NCBI GenBank assembly: GCA_900766775.1
Contig: CAAFXN010000245.1
Location: 1 to 8,746, forward strand
Reading direction: 5' to 3'
Length of the DNA stretch: 8,746 nucleotides
Source: Bacteroidales bacterium
GTDB lineage: Bacteria > Bacteroidota > Bacteroidia > Bacteroidales > Paludibacteraceae
Part shown: one piece after another, positions 1 through 5,484 of the stretch
Layout: every line of letters starts with the position of its first letter
How positions within the stretch are numbered: the first letter of the stretch is position 1
Notes under the pieces: generated by a model
Told to the model about the DNA's origin: nothing
The model's database searches: none
Seen by the model: the letters and a program-made list of their open reading frames with translations, nothing else
Translations under genes and position numbers: made by a program

Positions 1-13
1 AGCAACATAGAAA

Positions 14-418
14 CTACCTACAAGAAGAAAACCGCCCCCGCAAGGCACGATACATCGCCACCAAAACCAGCCCGATGCTCGCCCCGATGATGTCTGCCGC
101 AAAGTCTATCCAGTCGCCTGTCCGTGTGCGGGTACAAGTGGCTTGCAGCACCTCCATCAGTCCGCCGTAGCCCACTGTCAGCACCCAGGCTCCCGCATAG
201 CGCACCCATAGTCCTTTCTGCTTTGCGCCTCCAAGAGCCGCTACGGGCAACAGCAACGCCACCGCCTGTACCACGTACATCAGCGTGTGCCATGTCTTGT
301 CGCTCCAGCGCAACACCAGCGGCGGCAGGGTAGGGTGCTCCCAAAGCGAGAGTAACGCGATAGCCACTGCGACCACTGCCGCCGGCACATACCATACATA
401 TCTCTGCCAACTAACCAC
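14..418 (-). CDS. VanZ-like integral membrane protein
   Basis: This 134-residue protein has about four hydrophobic segments, near residues 8-26, 43-62, 71-90 and 106-124. It carries the conserved polar positions of the VanZ-like family: DKTWH at 40-44 followed by Y48, GGLMEVLQ at 85-92, GDWID at 101-105 and ADIIGA at 108-113. VanZ of Enterococcus is linked to teicoplanin resistance, but most family members have no known function, so resistance should not be inferred here. The start is GTG; an in-frame TAG lies three codons upstream, so little extension is possible. A second GTG at codon 11 is an alternative. The start lies inside a 7-bp tandem repeat that begins at the upp stop codon, 38 bases upstream. 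The gene is therefore probably cotranscribed with upp. The family call is fairly sure; the exact start is not. Confidence 0.82.
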   Translation of the reverse strand: MVSWQRYVWYVPAAVVAVAIALLSLWEHPTLPPLVLRWSDKTWHTLMYVVQAVALLLPVAALGGAKQKGLWVRYAGAWVLTVGYGGLMEVLQATCTRTRTGDWIDFAADIIGASIGLVLVAMYRALRGRFSSCR

Positions 419-458
419 TGACCACTAATCACTAACCACTGCCCACTAACCACTAATC
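410..458. repeat. 7-bp tandem repeat between upp and the vanZ-like gene
   Basis: Seven consecutive 7-bp units read on the plus strand as ACTAACC, ACTGACC, ACTAATC, ACTAACC, ACTGCCC, ACTAACC and ACTAATC. The array covers most of the upp stop codon (457-459), the whole junction, and the GTG start of the vanZ-like gene (416-418). On the coding strand the commonest words are GGTTAGT and GATTAGT. The latter is also part of the 11-bp repeat upstream of aroB. Function is unknown; replication slippage is the likely origin. Confidence 0.85.
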
Positions 459-1125
459 ACAGTTTTTCCCCGAAGCACAAATCCCCCGCGTCGCCCAAGC
501 CGGGCACGATGTACTTGTGCTCGTTGAGCGTGGGGTCGATGGCGGCGCACCAGAGCGTGATGTTCGGCTGGTCGCCCAGCGTATCTTGCAGATACTGAAC
601 GGCTTGCGTTGTCCCGATAGTGCAGCATAGGTGGGTCGCTACGGGGGTGCCGTGGCTCAGCAGCGCGCGGTATGCCACCTCCATCGACATGCCCGTTGCC
701 AGCATCGGGTCCACCAGCATCAGTGTCTTCCCCTCCAACTGCGGAGCCGCCAGATACTCCGCCACAATCTCTATCTCTTCCTCGCCGTAGCGGTTGCGTC
801 CCCAGCGGCGGTACGCGCTCAGAAAGGCGTTCTCCGCGCGGTCGAACATATTCAGGAAGCCTTGGTGCAGGGGCAAGCCTGCGCGGAGCACCGTCGCCAG
901 CACCACCTTATCGGTCGGCACCTGCACCTCCGCCAAGCCCAGCGGCGTCTGCACTTGCTCCGGCGCGTAGGTCAGTTCGCGGCTCACCTCCACCGCCATC
1001 ACCTCACCGATACGCTCGATGTTGCGACGAAAACGAAGACTATCGTGCTGAATATCCACACTGCGTATCTCTTTCAGATACTGATTCAAGAGCGAGTTAT
1101 GCTCCGACAAGTTGATTACTCTCAT
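457..1125 (-). CDS. upp: Uracil phosphoribosyltransferase
   Basis: UPRT joins uracil and PRPP to form UMP and pyrophosphate, the cytosolic pyrimidine salvage step. The 222-residue product has the PRPP-binding loop DPMLATGMSM at 139-148 and the C-terminal uracil-binding motif YIVPGLGDAGD at 205-215, followed by FGEKL at the C-terminus. VLRAGLP near 79-85 is also typical. The length is close to the usual 205-215 residues. I chose the ATG at 1125. An in-frame TTG at 1152 would add nine residues but overlaps the -7 promoter box (1150-1157) and so cannot lie in the transcript from that promoter. The gene is divergent from aroB and is followed by the vanZ-like gene 38 bases downstream. The loop has Met-Ser-Met where the E. 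coli enzyme has Gly-Ser; I take this as lineage variation rather than loss of function. Confidence 0.95.
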   Translation of the reverse strand: MRVINLSEHNSLLNQYLKEIRSVDIQHDSLRFRRNIERIGEVMAVEVSRELTYAPEQVQTPLGLAEVQVPTDKVVLATVLRAGLPLHQGFLNMFDRAENAFLSAYRRWGRNRYGEEEIEIVAEYLAAPQLEGKTLMLVDPMLATGMSMEVAYRALLSHGTPVATHLCCTIGTTQAVQYLQDTLGDQPNITLWCAAIDPTLNEHKYIVPGLGDAGDLCFGEKL

Positions 1126-1149
1126 GGTGAAAAGGATTAAATTTGCCCG

Positions 1150-1180
1150 CAAAGGTACGCAAAAAAAATGAATTGTGCAA
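1150..1180 (-). promoter_or_regulatory. Bacteroides-type promoter of upp
   Basis: On the minus strand TTG (1180-1178) is followed after exactly 20 bp by TACCTTTG (1157-1150), matching the Bacteroides -33/-7 consensus TTTG/TAnnTTTG. The -7 box is 24 bp before the upp ATG, giving a short leader. It rules out the upstream TTG as start codon. Confidence 0.75.
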
Positions 1181-1242
1181 CAGAAGAACGCAAAATTATG
1201 CCCTGAAAGAGCCTTTTCTTCACTCCAAAACGCGCCTCACGC

Positions 1243-1273
1243 TTGCGTATCTCATTTTTTCTTCGTACCTTTG
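1243..1273 (+). promoter_or_regulatory. Bacteroides-type promoter of aroB
   Basis: TTG (1243-1245), 20 bp, then TACCTTTG (1266-1273) match the Bacteroides -33/-7 consensus with the same spacing as the upp promoter. The predicted start of transcription is near 1280. This gives aroB an unusually long leader of about 240 nt that contains the 11-bp repeat array. A short palindromic stretch (CCGT, four bases, ACGG at 1274-1285) sits at the predicted start site and may be chance. Confidence 0.7.
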
Positions 1274-1340
1274 CCGTCCGAACGGATAGAAATGTCTCTG
1301 TTTTTGACGACCAAGCGACAGCAGACCAACTAAAGACAAG

Positions 1341-1428
1341 AGTTAGTGATTAGTTAGCGATTAGTTAGTGATTAGTTAGTGATTAGTTAGTGATTAGTTA
1401 GCGATTAGTTAGTGATTAGTTAGTGATT
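1341..1428. repeat. 11-bp tandem repeat, eight units, in the aroB leader
   Basis: Eight contiguous units of AGTTAGTGATT fill 88 bp without any length variation. The only differences are in units 2 and 6, where the seventh base T is C. The pattern T,C,T,T,T,C,T,T means the array is also two tandem 44-bp blocks, so the last expansion was probably a duplication of four units. Every unit contains TAG and TGA, and because 11 is not a multiple of three no reading frame can cross the array. It is therefore untranslated. Confidence 0.95.
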
Positions 1429-1519
1429 GCCGAGACGATATCCTTACTCTACCGACACTTTATGTAGTCCCTCATACCCCCAAAAACAAGACTTCCTCTT
1501 CCTTAAAAACTACCGACCT

Positions 1520-2491
1520 ATGTATTTTGTCCTAACCACCTCATCGATATGGCAACTCTGTCATGAATCGTTCGCCGACCGACCGTGGGCGGCGAGCCCG
1601 CGCTTGGAGATTCCCGACGGCGAGCAGCACAAGACACTCGCCACCGTGGAGCGTATCTGGCAGTTCCTGCTTGACCATCGTGCCACGCGCGATGATGTCC
1701 TCGTCTGCGCGGGCGGCGGTGTCATCTGCGACCTCGGCGGTTTTGCTGCCTCCACCTACAAGCGCGGCATGCACCATATCAACGTCCCCACCACGCTCCT
1801 CGCCATGGTCGATGCTGCCTCGGGCGGCAAGACGGGCTTCGACTACGCCGGCATCAAGAATGCCATCGGCACCTACGCGCAGCCTCTCAACACCCTCGTC
1901 CTCCCCTCGCTCATCGCCACGCTGCCCTCGCGCGAACTGCTCAGCGGCTACGCCGAGATGCTCAAGCATGCCCTGCTCGACACGCCCGACCACTGGCACC
2001 AACTGCTCCGACTCGACCTTGAGACGGAGGCGGGCGTGCAAGCACTCATGCCGCTCATCGCCCGTTCGCGGGCGGTGAAAGAGCGTATCGTAGCCGCCGA
2101 CCCCCTTGAGCAGGGGCTCCGCCGTGCGCTCAACCTCGGGCATACCGTCGGGCACGCCCTCGAAGCGCAGATGCTCGCCGGCGGACACCCCGCCCCACAC
2201 GGCTACTGCGTCGTCTGGGGCATGGTCGCCGCCCTCTATCTCAGCGCGGTGCGCTGCGGCTTCCCGAGGGATATCCTCCACCAACTGGAGCAGGTCATGC
2301 TGCGCTACTATGGGCGCCCCGTCTGCAACTGCCAAGACCAGAATCGGCTCCTCGACCTCATGCAGCAGGACAAGAAAAACACAGCAGAAGGTGTACGCTT
2401 TACCCTTCTGCAACGTATCGGCGAACCTGTATCGGAGACCGTTTCGCCTTCCGACCTCCGAGAGGTCTTGGAATACCTTTTCTCTTTGTAA
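1520..2491 (+). CDS. aroB: 3-dehydroquinate synthase
   Basis: AroB converts DAHP to 3-dehydroquinate, the second step of the shikimate pathway, using NAD and a divalent metal in the cytosol. The 323-residue product shows the NAD-binding GGGVICDLGGFAAS (65-78) and KRG (81-83), then PTTLLAMVDAASGGKTG (90-106). The three expected metal ligands are E146 in GYAEMLKHA, H208 in NLGHTVGHALE and H227 in PHGYCVVWGM. QDKKN at 283-287 is also typical. Usual length is about 340-360 residues. From the ATG at 1520 the protein begins directly at the strand equivalent to the usual VLTDE segment, so roughly 20-30 N-terminal residues are missing. An in-frame TTG at 1427 would add 31 residues, but they show no recognisable AroB sequence and begin inside the repeat. 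The core catalytic residues are intact, so activity is plausible. It converges with perR after 25 bp. Confidence 0.93.
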   Translation: MYFVLTTSSIWQLCHESFADRPWAASPRLEIPDGEQHKTLATVERIWQFLLDHRATRDDVLVCAGGGVICDLGGFAASTYKRGMHHINVPTTLLAMVDAASGGKTGFDYAGIKNAIGTYAQPLNTLVLPSLIATLPSRELLSGYAEMLKHALLDTPDHWHQLLRLDLETEAGVQALMPLIARSRAVKERIVAADPLEQGLRRALNLGHTVGHALEAQMLAGGHPAPHGYCVVWGMVAALYLSAVRCGFPRDILHQLEQVMLRYYGRPVCNCQDQNRLLDLMQQDKKNTAEGVRFTLLQRIGEPVSETVSPSDLREVLEYLFSL

Positions 2492-2516
2492 AAACTGCCC
2501 GAGCAGCGAGCGGCAC

Positions 2517-2924
2517 TTACTCCCGCTTTATGCCGCGACAATCGGCACACAGCCCCGTGAGGTAACAATCCTCGTGCAACAACTTATAGCCTTCGGGCAG
2601 GGAGAACGCACGCACATCCGACAGAGGCATATCCTCTATCTTGCCGCACTTGATACAACGGAAGTGGGCATGGCGGTGCTGCTCAATATCATATCGTGTG
2701 GTACCTTCGGTTATCTGCAATGCCGTAAGCGCACCGCAAGCGGTCAGGCTCTTGAGCGTATTGAACACAGTGGCACGGGATACACATATCTTCTTTGCCA
2801 ACAGACCACCGTATATCTCATCCGCCGTGGGATGGGTATGGTGATTCAGCAGATAATCAACGATATAGGCGCGCTCACGCGTGTATTGTATCCCATATTT
2901 CTCCAACAATTCACTGCTATCCAT
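2517..2924 (-). CDS. perR: PerR-type Fur-family peroxide-sensing repressor
   Basis: This 135-residue protein is a Fur-family metal-dependent DNA-binding repressor. A winged helix lies in about the first 75 residues, with the recognition helix around SRATVFNTLKSL (49-60). The structural Cys4 zinc site is C90, C93, C126 and C129. With a constant offset of six residues, the five regulatory ligands of Bacillus subtilis PerR (H37, D85, H91, H93, D104) match H31, D79, H85, H87 and D98. The Asp at the last position is typical of PerR rather than Fur. I infer iron-dependent sensing of peroxide by His oxidation. I chose ATG 2924; an in-frame TTG at 2963 overlaps the -7 box. The gene is divergent from rubrerythrin, a classic PerR target, and a Per-box-like palindrome lies between them. 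Zur or Fur function is possible but less likely. Confidence 0.88.
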   Translation of the reverse strand: MDSSELLEKYGIQYTRERAYIVDYLLNHHTHPTADEIYGGLLAKKICVSRATVFNTLKSLTACGALTALQITEGTTRYDIEQHRHAHFRCIKCGKIEDMPLSDVRAFSLPEGYKLLHEDCYLTGLCADCRGIKRE

Positions 2925-2952
2925 TATGAACTTGCTTTGGTTAATTTTTGTG

Positions 2953-2984
2953 CAAAGGTACAAAAAAAATACGATTTACACAAA
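2953..2984 (-). promoter_or_regulatory. Bacteroides-type promoter of perR
   Basis: On the minus strand TTTG (2984-2981), 20 bp, then TACCTTTG (2960-2953) match the -33/-7 consensus. The -7 box is 28 bp before the perR ATG. I see no good palindrome overlapping this promoter, so autoregulation is not evident from the sequence. Confidence 0.75.
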
Positions 2985-3001
2985 AAAAAATACAGAAAAA
3001 C

Positions 3002-3032
3002 TTGCATATATCATAAAAAAGCAGTACTTTTG
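3002..3032 (+). promoter_or_regulatory. Bacteroides-type promoter of the rubrerythrin unit
   Basis: TTG (3002-3004), 20 bp, then TACTTTTG (3025-3032) match the -33/-7 consensus. Transcription should begin near 3038-3041, inside or at the edge of the 17-bp palindrome that follows. The leader to the rubrerythrin ATG is about 60 nt. Confidence 0.75.
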
Positions 3033-3039
3033 CATAGGA

Positions 3040-3056
3040 TTTAGATTTAATCTAAA
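3040..3056. promoter_or_regulatory. Candidate PerR operator (Per box)
   Basis: TTTAGATT, a central T, then AATCTAAA form a perfect 17-bp palindrome with 8-bp arms. Its inner 7-1-7 form (TTAGATT, T, AATCTAA) resembles the Bacillus Per box (TTATAAT, N, ATTATAA). It lies 7 bp after the rubrerythrin -7 box, over the expected transcription start, where a bound repressor would block RNA polymerase. The divergent gene encodes a PerR-type repressor, which makes it the obvious ligand. The binding itself is inferred. Confidence 0.72.
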
Positions 3057-3100
3057 AGGTAAGTACATTATCAACCTATAAACTAACAACAAAAACGACT

Positions 3101-3643
3101 ATGGCAAACAAGTATGCCGGTACCCAGACCGAGAAAAATCTGGAGATTGCATTCGCAGGCGAATCTCAAGCACGCAACAAGTACACGTATTTTGCAAGCA
3201 AGGCAAAGAAGGAAGGTTTTGAGCAGATTGCAGCACTCTTCCTGAAGACCGCCGACAACGAGAAAGAGCATGCCAAACTGTGGTACAAAGAACTGCACGA
3301 CGGCATTGGCGATACCGCAGACTGCCTGCTCAAAGCAGCAGAAGGCGAGAACTACGAGTGGACAGACATGTACGCAGGCTTTGCAGAGACGGCGGAGAAG
3401 GAAGGATTCCCTGAGTTGGCAGCCCGCTTCCGCATGGTAGCCGAGGTGGAGAAACACCACGAGGAGCGCTATCGCGCACTGCTCCACAACGTGGAGGCGC
3501 AAGAGGTGTTCAAGAAGTCCAGCGTGAAAGTATGGGAGTGCCGCAACTGCGGGCATATCATGGTAGGCGAGGAAGCACCTGCTATCTGCCCCGTATGCGC
3601 TCATCCGCAGGCTTACTTCGAGCTACATGCGGAGAACTACTAA
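3101..3643 (+). CDS. rbr: Rubrerythrin
   Basis: Rubrerythrin is a cytosolic non-haem iron peroxidase that reduces hydrogen peroxide in anaerobes, with electrons passing from a rubredoxin-like centre to a di-iron site. The 180-residue product has an N-terminal ferritin-like four-helix domain with E21 (GESQARNKY), the ExxH pair E54/H57 (NEKEH), E96/E99 and the second ExxH E117/H120 (EKHH). A C-terminal rubredoxin-type site follows, with C147/C150 (CRNCGH) and C163/C166 (CPVC). Length is normal for a classical rubrerythrin. The ATG at 3101 is the natural start, about 60 nt after the predicted transcription start. A PerR-type repressor gene lies divergently upstream with a palindromic operator candidate, so induction by peroxide is expected. 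The PTPS-like gene follows after 29 bp and is probably cotranscribed. Confidence 0.96.
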   Translation: MANKYAGTQTEKNLEIAFAGESQARNKYTYFASKAKKEGFEQIAALFLKTADNEKEHAKLWYKELHDGIGDTADCLLKAAEGENYEWTDMYAGFAETAEKEGFPELAARFRMVAEVEKHHEERYRALLHNVEAQEVFKKSSVKVWECRNCGHIMVGEEAPAICPVCAHPQAYFELHAENY

Positions 3644-3672
3644 TTCTATTAACCCTTAATTTCTAACCAATT

Positions 3673-4236
3673 ATGCGTAGTATCACAACATTTGATTTGC
3701 AGTATGCCCACCGTTTCTACGGTTTTCAAGGGGAAGCACAGTACCTGCACGGGCATACCGGTGTCCTGACGATTGAGGTAGAGGACAGTATTAACGAAGG
3801 TGTCAACATGGTGTATCCGTGCAACGAGATTCAGAAAGTGGCATGGAGTCTGCTGAAGAACTTTGACCATGCGCTCATCCTCCGCGAGGACGACCCGCTG
3901 CTGCCTGCTGTTTTGGATGTCTATGAGAAGCAGGGTATCAAGAACGGGCACCCGCGCAACACGATGAAAGGAGAGGCGTTCCACACGGAGTTGGCAACGG
4001 CTTATCCTGATTGCCGACTGGTGGTAACCAAAGAGACGATGACCGTAGAGGGCATGATAAAGATTGTCTATGACCTGCTGAAGGACAAACTGAACATTGC
4101 GAAGATTACCTTCACCAGCGGCGTGAATGCGGCTTCTGCCGAGTTCCCTGCTCGCAAGGAGATTGACCGTTGCCCGCTCTGCGGTATCTCGCTGGACGAG
4201 AACGGCGTTTGCCCGAAGTGCGGCTACAAGAAGTAA
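3673..4236 (+). CDS. PTPS/QueD-fold protein with C-terminal zinc ribbon
   Basis: The first 160 or so residues resemble the 6-pyruvoyl-tetrahydropterin synthase / 6-carboxytetrahydropterin synthase (QueD) family. The three metal-binding histidines are present as H13 (AHRF), H26 and H28 (LHGH). D65-H66 and the pterin-anchoring E121 (TKET) also match. The catalytic cysteine that precedes HGH in QueD (C-x3-H) is Ala22, and the PTPS-like position (C-x5-H) is Gly20; a Glu is at 21. About 25 residues (roughly 75-105) appear inserted relative to E. coli QueD. The protein ends in a zinc ribbon, C167-x2-C170-x9-C180-x2-C183. QueD itself is about 120 residues, this protein 187. Ordinary queuosine synthesis is therefore doubtful. 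A PTPS-III-like role in folate synthesis, in which Glu replaces Cys, is one idea. The gene follows rubrerythrin closely and precedes a strong terminator. Fold call is good; function is open. Confidence 0.82.
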   Translation: MRSITTFDLQYAHRFYGFQGEAQYLHGHTGVLTIEVEDSINEGVNMVYPCNEIQKVAWSLLKNFDHALILREDDPLLPAVLDVYEKQGIKNGHPRNTMKGEAFHTELATAYPDCRLVVTKETMTVEGMIKIVYDLLKDKLNIAKITFTSGVNAASAEFPARKEIDRCPLCGISLDENGVCPKCGYKK

Positions 4237-4247
4237 GTACCTCTCCG

Positions 4248-4262
4248 CACCCCGTTGGGGTG
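4248..4262. other. Short perfect hairpin after the PTPS-like gene
   Basis: CACCCC, loop GTT, GGGGTG form a perfect 6-bp stem 11 bases after the stop codon. There is no U-tract, so it is unlikely to terminate alone. It may protect the 3' end or act with the longer terminator that starts 10 bases later. Confidence 0.4.
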
Positions 4263-4271
4263 GTAATGAAG

Positions 4272-4306
4272 AGCGACTGTCTGACCATTGTCAGGCAGTC
4301 GCTTTT
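4272..4306 (+). terminator. Intrinsic terminator of the rbr/PTPS-like unit
   Basis: A 14-bp stem (AGCGACTGTCTGAC against GTCAGGCAGTCGCT, one G-U pair) with the loop CATT is followed by TTTT. The A-rich bases just before the stem can extend pairing into the T run. In the minus direction the stem is followed only by CTCTTCATT, a weak tract, so it could also slow transcripts from the convergent exported-protein operon. Confidence 0.85.
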
Positions 4307-4327
4307 CGGTATGGGTAGGAGTTTGTG

Positions 4328-4355
4328 CCGCCAAAGGCGGGCGGGAGATACCCGC
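4328..4355 (-). terminator. Two GC-rich hairpins after the exported-protein operon
   Basis: Just past the stop codon of the last operon gene, in its direction of transcription, come GCGGG-TATCT-CCCGC (4355-4341) and CCGCC-TTT-GGCGG (4340-4328). Both stems are perfect but only 5 bp long, and no U-tract follows. They could act as a 3' stabiliser or with the convergent terminator at 4272-4306. Terminator function is uncertain. Confidence 0.35.
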
Positions 4356-4359
4356 TTTG

Positions 4360-5475
4360 CTATTTGGATGTCCACTTAAAGGAGACGCCGCCGTTGGTAC
4401 CGATGGTGGGGCGACCAAGCATGTCAAAACTGCCGCTGCCGACGGAGGAGGTGTTTTTATCGGATGTGTACGCCGTAATCTTGAAGTTGCCGTTTTTACT
4501 CTGGTACACCACGGAGGATTGGGGTTGGGGCACTTGCACCTGCTGTCTGTCGTTCGCAACGGGTTGCACCAGTGGCGAGGAGGCGGTGGCAGCCGATTTG
4601 TTGTAGGCAAGGCTCGCGGGGGCATGCCCAAACATTTGTTCGTATGCATTCTCGGCATAATAGGACAACGATGCTATCCGCTCGCGCTTTTGCGGCATGT
4701 TGGAGGGGACATAGGCTTGCATGGTCAGCACAAAGGCGTAGAGATACTCAAAGCCATCGCCTACGGAATCCATCTGCGCAATGGTGAGTGCCTCTTCCGT
4801 GAAACAGTCGAGGTTGGGTCCGAAGTCGCAATGTTGTTGCATCAAATCAATCTCTGCCTTTTTGGCCCTGTCGCCCACCACCTCCACTACGGCGTAGTAG
4901 TTCAGATAGCGCAAGTCCCAAAAAGCGAACGAAGAGTAGGTGGGTGTGCTGTCCATGTAGTTGCCGGAGAGGGTCAGACAGGTAGTGGTATGTGCGTGCA
5001 GAAGGCTGTCTGTTACTCCATACTTGATAGATAGGTAGTTATTATTTGCTTTGTCCTCCCAATAGAAATGGGGCATAATACCTTTTGCCATATTGCGCCC
5101 CGTCTCTTTCGCGGCGTTGGTACTCTTATCTATGAAATAGACATAGATGTCCGCATCGGCATTTGCGATATGCAGAGTTAGGCTATCCAAATCAAAATTC
5201 ATGTTCGGCATTTCACTATCGGGATTTTGCATATCTCCGATGGTGAAAGTTACCTCGTTCATTTCTATGCGAGTGGACGGAAGGGTATCAACAGGTAAGA
5301 TACCTCCAATACTCAAAGTGAACGTTGCATGGCTCTTGCAAAACGCACTGTCATAGCGACTACCCGAAGTTTTTCTATACTCCACTTCGTCATCAAAGAA
5401 CGGCGATTGCGCACTGACGACTATGCTGCCGAGCAGCAAGAATACAACGACGAAAAGAAAGGCTTTTGTTTTCAT
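4360..5475 (-). CDS. Secreted protein of unknown family
   Basis: I do not recognise this 371-residue protein. A clear Sec signal peptide occupies about residues 1-22 (basic MKTK, a hydrophobic run, then VVSAQ with probable cleavage after A22). The mature part looks soluble, with alternating beta-rich stretches, four cysteines (46, 166, 216, 224) and several aromatic clusters such as YLNYYAVV near 190. A Gln/Pro-rich linker (about 303-320, including VQVPQPQ) separates the main body from a Ser/Thr/Gly-rich tail of some 50 residues that reads like a beta domain (FKITAYTSD near 331-339). The C-terminus lacks the sorting signals I would recognise. The gene begins 9 bp after the S41 peptidase and is the last of four exported-protein genes, so it may be a substrate, partner or surface product of that peptidase. 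That role is inference. Confidence 0.85.
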   Translation of the reverse strand: MKTKAFLFVVVFLLLGSIVVSAQSPFFDDEVEYRKTSGSRYDSAFCKSHATFTLSIGGILPVDTLPSTRIEMNEVTFTIGDMQNPDSEMPNMNFDLDSLTLHIANADADIYVYFIDKSTNAAKETGRNMAKGIMPHFYWEDKANNNYLSIKYGVTDSLLHAHTTTCLTLSGNYMDSTPTYSSFAFWDLRYLNYYAVVEVVGDRAKKAEIDLMQQHCDFGPNLDCFTEEALTIAQMDSVGDGFEYLYAFVLTMQAYVPSNMPQKRERIASLSYYAENAYEQMFGHAPASLAYNKSAATASSPLVQPVANDRQQVQVPQPQSSVVYQSKNGNFKITAYTSDKNTSSVGSGSFDMLGRPTIGTNGGVSFKWTSK

Positions 5476-5484
5476 ATCGGTTCA

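Noticed and set aside
14..418. Glycopeptide resistance determinant
   Set aside because: Only the VanZ-like family is supported. No other van genes are present, and most family members are not linked to resistance.
1341..1428. CRISPR array
   Set aside because: The repeats are contiguous 11-bp units with no spacers and no cas genes nearby.
1541..2413. Long minus-strand open frame across aroB
   Set aside because: It is antisense to a clear AroB with intact active-site motifs. The GC-rich codon pattern of aroB leaves this frame open by chance, and its translation shows no family features.
2495..2506. Small hairpin CTGC-CCGA-GCAG between the convergent ends of aroB and perR
   Set aside because: A 4-bp stem with no U-tract is too weak to call a terminator.
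2106..3044. Plus-strand open frame from within aroB across perR
   Set aside because: It overlaps two recognisable genes in other frames. Its translation is Ser/Arg-rich in the first part and then antisense to perR, with no homology I can see.
3083..3604. Minus-strand open frame opposite rubrerythrin
   Set aside because: Antisense shadow of a well-supported rubrerythrin; its Cys- and Leu-rich translation is a by-product.
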